Below, in pieces: positions 58,367 to 64,000 of a DNA stretch of 64,000 nucleotides; positions within the stretch are counted from its first letter, which is position 1; the number at the start of each line of letters is the position of its first letter. The DNA lies in assembly GCF_000185505.1 (NCBI RefSeq), contig NZ_GL622359.1:2047367-2111366 (forward strand). The letters run 5' to 3'. Both the position numbers and the translations under genes were made by a program. A model generated the notes under the pieces. The model made no database searches, was not told where the DNA came from, and worked only from the letters and a program-made list of their open reading frames with translations. The stretch is from Pseudoramibacter alactolyticus ATCC 23263 (GTDB lineage: Bacteria > Bacillota > Clostridia > Eubacteriales > Eubacteriaceae).

Positions 58367-60237
58367 TGGCAGAAAAAATAACCAAAGATAACGCGCCCAA
58401 ACGTCAGCGCGGCCCGGGCGGCCCCGGGCCCCGAGGCATGACCAATACCGAGCGCGCCAAGGACTTTAAGGGGACCCTGCGCAAGCTGATAAATTATCTT
58501 GGCACGTATAGAATGGCGATTCTTTTGGTGGCGGCCTTTGCCGTGGCTTCGACGGTGTTTACCATCGTCGGGCCGAAGATTTTGGGCCGGGCCACCACGG
58601 AAATTTTCAAAGGGCTGATGGCCTCCATCGCGAACACCGGCGGCGGGATCAACTTTGTTAAGATCGGCGGCATCATTTTTAAGCTGGTGATGCTCTATTT
58701 CACGTCGGCTGCTTTCCAGGCGGTGCAAAGCCTGATCATGACCCAGGTGGCCGTGAAGGTGACCTATCGCATGCGCCGGGATGTTTTTGCCAAAATGAAC
58801 CGGCTGCCCTTTACCTATTACGATCAGACGTCCTATGGCGAAGTGCTTTCTTACATGACCAACGATATTGAAACCATTAACCAGAGCTTAACCCAGAGCC
58901 TGACCCAGATCGTGACGGCGGTGGCGAAGATTGTCGGCATTCTGGTGATGATGTTTTCCATCAGCTGGCAGATGACGCTGATTGCGCTGTGCATCGTGCC
59001 GGCGTCCGGGGGGCTTGCCATGCTGGTGATCCGCCGTTCGCAACGAGAGTTTGCCGGACAGCAGGCCTACCTCGGCCACATCAACGGCCATATAGAGGAA
59101 GTGTACGGCGGGCACACGGTGATCCAGGCCTATAACAAAGAGGCGGATGCCACGGCGACCTTCGAAAAATACAACGACAAGCTTTATACAACGGCGTGGA
59201 AATCCCAATTCATGTCGGGGATGATGATGCCGATCATGACCTTCGTGACCAATCTGGGTTATGTGGGCGAGTGCATCCTCGGCGGCTATCTGGCGGTGCA
59301 CGGCCGGGTGGAGGTCGGCGATATTCAGGCGTTCATTACCTATGTGCGTCAGTTTAACCAGCCCATCACGCAAGTGGCGAATATCTCCAACGTGCTGCAG
59401 ATGACCATGGCCGCTTCCGAGCGCATCTTTGCTTTTCTGGACGAACCGGAGGAAAGCGCAGATCCTGAACGGGCGGTGCCCACGGATGCGGTGCGCGGGC
59501 GGATCACCTTCGAGCATGTGGGCTTCGGCTATCTGCCGGGCAAGCCCGTTATCCGGGATTTTTCGGTGGATGTGCAGCCGGGGCAGAAGGTGGCCATCGT
59601 CGGACCGACCGGCGCCGGCAAGACGACCATCGTCAAGCTGCTCATGCGTTTTTACGACATCGACCGCGGCCGGATCCTGATTGACGGGCACGACAGCCGC
59701 GACTTTGCCCGAAGCGATCTGCGCCGGATCTTCGGCATGGTGCTCCAGGACACTTGGCTGACCAGCGGCACCATCGAAGATAATATTCGTTACGGCAATT
59801 TCGCGGCGGACCACGACGCGGTGGTGCGCGCGGCCAAGACGGCCCAAGTCGATCACTTTGTGCACACACAGATCGAGGGCTACGACACGGTGCTGGGCGA
59901 AGAAGGCGGCAGCATCTCCCAGGGGCAAAAACAACTGCTGACCATTGCCCGGGCAATCTTAGCCGATCCCAGGGTGCTCATCCTCGACGAGGCGACCAGC
60001 TCCGTGGATACCCGCACCGAGGTGATGATCCAAAGGGCTATGGACAATTTGATGGCGGGGCGCACGAGCTTTATCATTGCGCACCGGCTGTCGACGATTC
60101 AAAACGCGGATGTCATTCTGGTGCTGCGGGACGGCGACATCGTCGAGCAGGGCAGCCACGAGGCTTTGCTGGCACAAAACGGTTTTTATGCCGATCTTTA
60201 CAACAGCCAGTGGGCCGCGATTGAAGACGCGGTTTAA
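58366..60237 (+). CDS. ABC exporter half, catalytic subunit
   Basis: A 623-residue exporter half with a basic, Gly/Pro-rich N terminus (KRQRGPGGPGPRG), six TM segments (about 45-340) and a canonical ATPase: Walker A GPTGAGKTT, signature ISQGQKQLLTIARA, Walker B ILDEATSSVD and IAHRLSTI. It completes the heterodimer with the insertion-bearing half. Its ATG overlaps the preceding TGA by one base, with GGGGGAA upstream. It closely resembles the catalytic half at 51386, so the two pairs probably arose by duplication. Confidence 0.92.
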   Translation: MAEKITKDNAPKRQRGPGGPGPRGMTNTERAKDFKGTLRKLINYLGTYRMAILLVAAFAVASTVFTIVGPKILGRATTEIFKGLMASIANTGGGINFVKIGGIIFKLVMLYFTSAAFQAVQSLIMTQVAVKVTYRMRRDVFAKMNRLPFTYYDQTSYGEVLSYMTNDIETINQSLTQSLTQIVTAVAKIVGILVMMFSISWQMTLIALCIVPASGGLAMLVIRRSQREFAGQQAYLGHINGHIEEVYGGHTVIQAYNKEADATATFEKYNDKLYTTAWKSQFMSGMMMPIMTFVTNLGYVGECILGGYLAVHGRVEVGDIQAFITYVRQFNQPITQVANISNVLQMTMAASERIFAFLDEPEESADPERAVPTDAVRGRITFEHVGFGYLPGKPVIRDFSVDVQPGQKVAIVGPTGAGKTTIVKLLMRFYDIDRGRILIDGHDSRDFARSDLRRIFGMVLQDTWLTSGTIEDNIRYGNFAADHDAVVRAAKTAQVDHFVHTQIEGYDTVLGEEGGSISQGQKQLLTIARAILADPRVLILDEATSSVDTRTEVMIQRAMDNLMAGRTSFIIAHRLSTIQNADVILVLRDGDIVEQGSHEALLAQNGFYADLYNSQWAAIEDAV

Positions 60238-60267
60238 ACGGGAGTCTTAAAGAAAACTGCCGTTTTC

Positions 60268-60304
60268 GGGCCGGGAAGACCGCCAAGGTGCTCCCGGCCC
60301 TTTT
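60268..60304 (+). terminator. Terminator of the second exporter operon
   Basis: GGGCCGGGA / TCCCGGCCC stem, 15-base loop, then TTTTATTT. Confidence 0.82.
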
Positions 60305-60307
60305 ATT

Positions 60308-60316
60308 TGGTATAAT
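60308..60316 (+). promoter_or_regulatory. Extended -10 promoter of the YibE/F genes
   Basis: TGG-TATAAT at 60308-60316, right after the terminator and 58 bases before the start codon. Confidence 0.6.
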
Positions 60317-60373
60317 TTGTGGCATGCTAAACTTTTGGCGCCATGCAAAAGACGAAGAACGGAGAAGAAGGCC

Positions 60374-61498
60374 ATGCGGAACAAGATTAAAACCCATCAA
60401 CGGATGCTGCTTCTGGGCGGCCTGGCCTTGCTGTTGGTGGCTCTGAATCTTTGTGTATACTTTGACTGGGATCATTACCGGACGCCGATTGCCAGGATCG
60501 AAAAAATCTGGCAGACCGATGACGGCACCGCGTCGACGGCCGCCGGCGGCCGGGAGGCCAAATACCGGCAGGTCATGACCCTGCGGCTGCTCAACGGCAG
60601 CTATCGGGGCCAAACGGCTCGCGCGGTCAATCTTTATTCCCAGACCCGAATGGATAGTGTGACCTATCATCGGGGCGACATCGTTCTGCTCGACAAGGTG
60701 ATCGAGGGGCCGGCCGGCTATCTGCGCACCTCGGTTGCCGGGCAGAAGCGGGATTATTTTCTGTCGCTGCTGTTCAGCGCGCTCGTTTTTGGGGCAGTGG
60801 CCGTTGCCGGCCGGCGGGGGGCGGCCTTCGCCCTGGCGCTGATGGCGAACTTGACGGCGCTGATCCTGGCTTTTGTCTGTGCCCAGATGGGACTGCGCTT
60901 TGTTCCGATGGCGCTGATGCTGCTGATTTTCTTCTGTGTGTGCTCGCTGTGGCTTTGTTTGGGGTGGAGCCGGCAGATGCGCTTGACGCTTTTGTGCACG
61001 GTGATTTGCATGGGCCTGCTCGCCGCGGTTTACGCTGCGACCAGCCGGCTGTCCCCCAATATGGATTACACGTTGGAAAATTATATACGCAACGGCAGTC
61101 TGCCCCTGCAGACGATTTTTACCTGGGGCATTTTGCTCGGCAGCTGCGGCGCGGTGATGGATACGGCGATCTCGGTGATCAGCGGCGTGACGGAAATTCT
61201 GCGGGTGGCGCCGGACACTCCGAAGATTGAGCTCGTGCATTCGATCCGGCAAATCGGCAACGACGTGACGGGCACGATGATCAACGTGCTGTTTTATACT
61301 TATTTAACGGCGAAGATCCCCATCTATCTGGTGATGCTTGCCAATGGGATAGGTCCCATCACCATTTTTCGTTATTACGCGCTTTACGAGGTGATTCGCT
61401 TCATGGCGGGAGCGCTCGGCATCGTGCTGTGTATTCCCGTGTCCGCCACGCTGGCGGCGCGGGCCTGGCGAAGGGAGGGCATTGCCAAATGGTTGTAG
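60374..61498 (+). CDS. YibE/F-like membrane protein
   Basis: A 374-residue protein: one N-terminal TM (about 12-30), an extracellular beta-rich domain (about 35-135, with a YRQVMTLRLLNGSYRG stretch typical of YibE/F proteins), then about seven TM segments. GAVMDTAISVISGVTEI and the SIRQIGNDVTGTMINVLFYTYL piece are the family signature. GGAGAAGAAGG precedes the start at 60374. It overlaps the next gene, also of the family, by 10 bases. The function of the family is not established. Confidence 0.8.
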   Translation: MRNKIKTHQRMLLLGGLALLLVALNLCVYFDWDHYRTPIARIEKIWQTDDGTASTAAGGREAKYRQVMTLRLLNGSYRGQTARAVNLYSQTRMDSVTYHRGDIVLLDKVIEGPAGYLRTSVAGQKRDYFLSLLFSALVFGAVAVAGRRGAAFALALMANLTALILAFVCAQMGLRFVPMALMLLIFFCVCSLWLCLGWSRQMRLTLLCTVICMGLLAAVYAATSRLSPNMDYTLENYIRNGSLPLQTIFTWGILLGSCGAVMDTAISVISGVTEILRVAPDTPKIELVHSIRQIGNDVTGTMINVLFYTYLTAKIPIYLVMLANGIGPITIFRYYALYEVIRFMAGALGIVLCIPVSATLAARAWRREGIAKWL

Positions 61499-62289
61499 GA
61501 CTGGGCATCGTGTTCATCGTTTGTCTCGCGTTTACGACCCGGGGTCAGACGGAAAAAATCGCGGCGACGCTGGCGTTTAACGCGCTGGTGATTATCGCGG
61601 CCGCCGCCGCGCTGCTGCTGGGCGCCGGTGTGATGGCCGTCAGTGCGGCGAGCATGATGGGCATGCTGCTGCTGACGCTGTTTTATCAAAACGGCGTGAA
61701 TGCGAAAACCAAGGCGGTTTTTATCGCGATGCTCGTGGTGATCGCGGTGATGGCGGTATGCGTTTGGTGGGTTTGCCGCCGGGCAGGCATTTACGGTTTG
61801 AACGAACGTACCTGGGAAGAGGACGAAATCCTGATGATGAACCTTCATTTGCGTATCGACATGCTGGCCGTCGGCGTTTTTGTGATGCTCATGGGTCTGC
61901 TGGGCGCCGCGAAGGACAGCGCGATGGCGGTGGCCAGCGGCACCTTTGAGGTGATGCGCTGCCATCCCGGGATGTCTCGGGCGGCGATTGTCCGCTCGGG
62001 CATGGCCATCGGCCGGGATGTTTTAGGCATCACCATCAACACCTTGTTTTTTGCGGCGATCGGCGAATCGCTTTTGCTGGTGCAGCTGTATTTTGACTGT
62101 CATTATTCGCTGGGCGCGCTTCTCAACGCGAAATCGCTGTTTCAGGCGGCGATGCCGGTGTTGGTGGGCGGTATCGGTGTGGAGCTGTCCATCCCGGTGA
62201 CGGCGGCGGTCATGGCGGTTTACGGCGTGCGGAAGATCCGCCAAAGTGCAGAGTCTGAAGCACCGGGTGAAGGCCCGGCGGCAGGATAA
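61489..62289 (+). CDS. YibE/F-like membrane protein, second copy
   Basis: A 266-residue protein with about seven TM segments and no N-terminal extracellular domain. It has GLLGAAKDSAMAVASGTFEVMRCHPGMSRAAIVRSGMAIGRDVLGITINTLFFA, parallel to the signature of the neighbour (DTAISVISGVTEI...IGNDVTGTMINVLFY). The two probably form a heteromeric complex. GGGAGGG lies 9 bases before the ATG at 61489, inside the end of the preceding gene. Confidence 0.8.
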   Translation: MVVGLGIVFIVCLAFTTRGQTEKIAATLAFNALVIIAAAAALLLGAGVMAVSAASMMGMLLLTLFYQNGVNAKTKAVFIAMLVVIAVMAVCVWWVCRRAGIYGLNERTWEEDEILMMNLHLRIDMLAVGVFVMLMGLLGAAKDSAMAVASGTFEVMRCHPGMSRAAIVRSGMAIGRDVLGITINTLFFAAIGESLLLVQLYFDCHYSLGALLNAKSLFQAAMPVLVGGIGVELSIPVTAAVMAVYGVRKIRQSAESEAPGEGPAAG

Positions 62290-62356
62290 AGCTCGAAGCG
62301 GGGGCGGCGCATGCAGGGCGTCATGCAATAAAATCGTGGCGGAAGGCGGTCCGCCG

Positions 62357-62365
62357 TGGTACAAT
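62357..62365 (+). promoter_or_regulatory. Extended -10 promoter
   Basis: TGG-TACAAT at 62357-62365, 36 bases before the GTG start of the next gene. Confidence 0.5.
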
Positions 62366-62400
62366 AAAAAGGATTACAGGTGCAAGGGAGGAAAACCGTT

Positions 62401-63969
62401 GTGAAATGTCCGACCTGCGGAGGCGAGCTGCCGGCCGAAGTGCGCTTTTGTCCGCATTGCGGCGCGCCGGTGCAGGCCCTCCATTACGGCAATCGGCCGG
62501 CGGCTGACGCGCCGGCCGAAACGGTGAAGTCGGCGGAAGCATCACCGGAAGATAGTATGGCCGCAGCCGTTTCGGATGCTTTGGATGACAGTCTGGCATC
62601 TGCGGTATTGGAAAAAGAAGCGATGGCCGCTGCGCCGCTTGAAGCCGATGAAGCGCCGGCCGTTTCCGAAGAAGGGGAAGATTTGGCGGATCTGGAGGAA
62701 ACCGAGGCGGTTTCGCTGCGCCGCTGGCTGACGCCCACCCGGTTGATCGCTCTGGGCGTGGTGCTGGTTTGTCTCGTCGTTTTCGGGATGGGCCGGCATT
62801 ACGGCAAACAAAGACAGATGTATCGCCGGCAGCTGAAGGAAGCCAATGCCCTGCTTTACGCCGGGAAGACGGCCGATGCCGGGGGGGCCTATGATAACCT
62901 GATCGAAATTGATAAAAAGCGAGTGGAGGGCTACGAAGGCGGCGCCGCCGCTCTGGTGGTGGAGAAGCAGCTGGACCAGGCCCGGCAGTATTTGAAAAAA
63001 GCGGCAAAAATCAAACGCACGCCCTATCAGCTGGCGATTGCCGCGAACCTCGACCTCGCCCGCGATCAAAAGGCCGCGGCCCAGGCGAAACTCAAACGGC
63101 TGAACCGCCGGAGGTCGTTTGATTGTCCCACGGCGTTTTATCACGCCCGGGCCGATGTGATGCTGGGGAACCGGGAAGCGGGGATCGCGGCCCTGCGCAA
63201 AGGCATCGCCGGCTCCGGCTTGAAAGAAGACAAGATCGTGCTCTACGACCGGTCCATCATCCTGTCGCTGGACGCCCACCACAGCGAATCCAGGGTGAAG
63301 GCGCTGGTGCGGGAAGCGTACCGGGCGACACGGGCGCCCAAATACCGAAAGATGCGGGACACGGTGTGCGTGGGAACGCCGCGATTTGTGGGCAGCAGCG
63401 GGACTTATGACATCGGGTTTACCGCGAAGATCAAAAAAGGCCGGGCCGGCGACCAGATTTATTACACCACGGATGGCAGTGCGCCGACGGCGGCATCCAC
63501 GCCCTACAAGGGATCCATCGCGCTGCCGCCGGGCCAAACCACTCAGGTGCGCGCTGTCGAGATCTCCGAGCGGGGCTATCTCAGCGCGGTGATGACGGTG
63601 AACTATAAAATCAAGGCGCTGCCCGCCCCGACGGCTTCGGCCTGGGAGAACGGTGCCGACGGCCGCTCTTTTTCCTGGAAGCAGGTAGACGGCGCCGAGG
63701 GTTATCAGATTCGGGAAGTGGTTTCCTATCCGATGTCTGCGGACGCGACCCAATACGTCGAGGTGAGCGAGACGCGCTATACCGATCGGCTCAGCGGCGG
63801 GGGCTACAGGGTTGCGGCTCAGGTCCGGGCCTATGTGACGGTGGGCGGCCAGCGGTTTTATTCCGATTGGAGCAACCGTGTGAGCTACGACGTGGGCTTT
63901 TCCGAGGCGCTTAAAAATATGAGAAATCAAATGGCGGACGATGATGCGCCGGAATCGGACGACGATTAG
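62401..63969 (+). CDS. Zinc-ribbon, TM-anchored protein with TPR-like and chitobiase-C-like domains
   Basis: A 522-residue protein. Residues 1-25 are a zinc ribbon (KCPTCGGELPAEVRFCPHCGAPV), followed by an acidic, Ala/Glu-rich linker (about 35-110), one TM segment (about 118-136), a helical TPR-like region (about 140-315: LKEANALLYAGKTADAGGAYDNLIEID), then a chitobiase C-terminal-type beta domain (IYYTTDGSAPTAASTPYKG) and a fibronectin-III-like domain (about 410-510). The C-terminal part should be outside the cell. The start is a GTG 9 bases after GGGAGG. A single gene at the window's edge. Similar in plan to the frameshifted protein at 43061; role unknown. Confidence 0.78.
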   Translation: MKCPTCGGELPAEVRFCPHCGAPVQALHYGNRPAADAPAETVKSAEASPEDSMAAAVSDALDDSLASAVLEKEAMAAAPLEADEAPAVSEEGEDLADLEETEAVSLRRWLTPTRLIALGVVLVCLVVFGMGRHYGKQRQMYRRQLKEANALLYAGKTADAGGAYDNLIEIDKKRVEGYEGGAAALVVEKQLDQARQYLKKAAKIKRTPYQLAIAANLDLARDQKAAAQAKLKRLNRRRSFDCPTAFYHARADVMLGNREAGIAALRKGIAGSGLKEDKIVLYDRSIILSLDAHHSESRVKALVREAYRATRAPKYRKMRDTVCVGTPRFVGSSGTYDIGFTAKIKKGRAGDQIYYTTDGSAPTAASTPYKGSIALPPGQTTQVRAVEISERGYLSAVMTVNYKIKALPAPTASAWENGADGRSFSWKQVDGAEGYQIREVVSYPMSADATQYVEVSETRYTDRLSGGGYRVAAQVRAYVTVGGQRFYSDWSNRVSYDVGFSEALKNMRNQMADDDAPESDDD

Positions 63970-64000
63970 GATTAAAAGTAAATAGAAAAAGACGGATCCC

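Overview
The window looks like chromosomal DNA of an anaerobic, fairly GC-rich Clostridia member, probably near Eubacteriaceae (Eubacterium/Pseudoramibacter-like). Reasons: strong AGGAGG ribosome sites, Firmicute-style T-box and glycine riboswitches, a CODH-type protein, 2-hydroxyacyl-CoA dehydratase-family proteins, rubrerythrin, an anaerobic GlpA-type dehydrogenase and Na+-coupled carriers. No 16S rRNA or other taxonomic marker is present, so the family is an inference. All function calls come from reading motifs; no database search was run.

Layout. 1-4.7 kb: a decayed GNAT acetyltransferase end, a dicarboxylate/glutamate-type symporter, uppP, a polytopic membrane protein and xpt. 4.8-9.8 kb: a two-gene 2-hydroxyacyl-CoA dehydratase-type system in which one subunit is fused in frame to its ATP-dependent activator, then an aldehyde dehydrogenase. 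9.8-15 kb: an MMPL exporter with a YhgE/Pip-like repeat protein and a divergent TetR regulator, then tRNA-Val(CAC). 15.3-20 kb: a CODH-family protein that lacks one canonical C-cluster cysteine, in an operon with a SsuABC-type ABC importer. 20-22.6 kb: folA overlapping a short pyruvate-kinase-like gene (apparently leaderless), and a ROK glucokinase. 22.6-23.5 kb: a DnaA-box cluster and a decayed MobA/MobL relaxase gene. 23.5-27.5 kb: a HAD phosphatase, an arylsulfotransferase-like protein, and a glycine riboswitch controlling an AGCS symporter.

27.5-41 kb is the most distinctive region. It holds a RuBisCO-like protein (RLP), a SorC-type regulator, two FGGY sugar/polyol kinases, a glycerol-1-phosphate-dehydrogenase-like enzyme, a histidine phosphatase, a GlpA-like/GlpB-like/DUF1667 set, and an enoyl-CoA hydratase/CoA-transferase fusion. 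A 20-bp palindrome (TATCGAAA-N4-TTTCGATA) lies just upstream of the -35 element at the RLP promoter and again, with one mismatch and nearly the same spacing, at the GlpA-like promoter. I infer one regulon for phosphorylation, oxidation and RLP-catalysed rearrangement of a polyol or sugar whose identity cannot be read from the sequence.

41-46.5 kb: an HTH/Ser-Thr kinase pair, a broken lipoprotein gene, a zinc-ribbon membrane protein broken by a C-run frameshift, a nitroreductase, a cysteine-rich protein, a 50-aa membrane protein and rubrerythrin. 46.6-51.3 kb: a T-box leader and ileS of the IleRS2 type with a swapped GIHH signature, then a two-domain histidine phosphatase. 51.4-60.2 kb: two heterodimeric ABC exporters arranged as mirror images around a MarR regulator. 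60.3-64 kb: two YibE/F-like membrane proteins and a zinc-ribbon/TPR-like/chitobiase-C-type surface protein. No CRISPR array, intact insertion sequence or prophage was seen.
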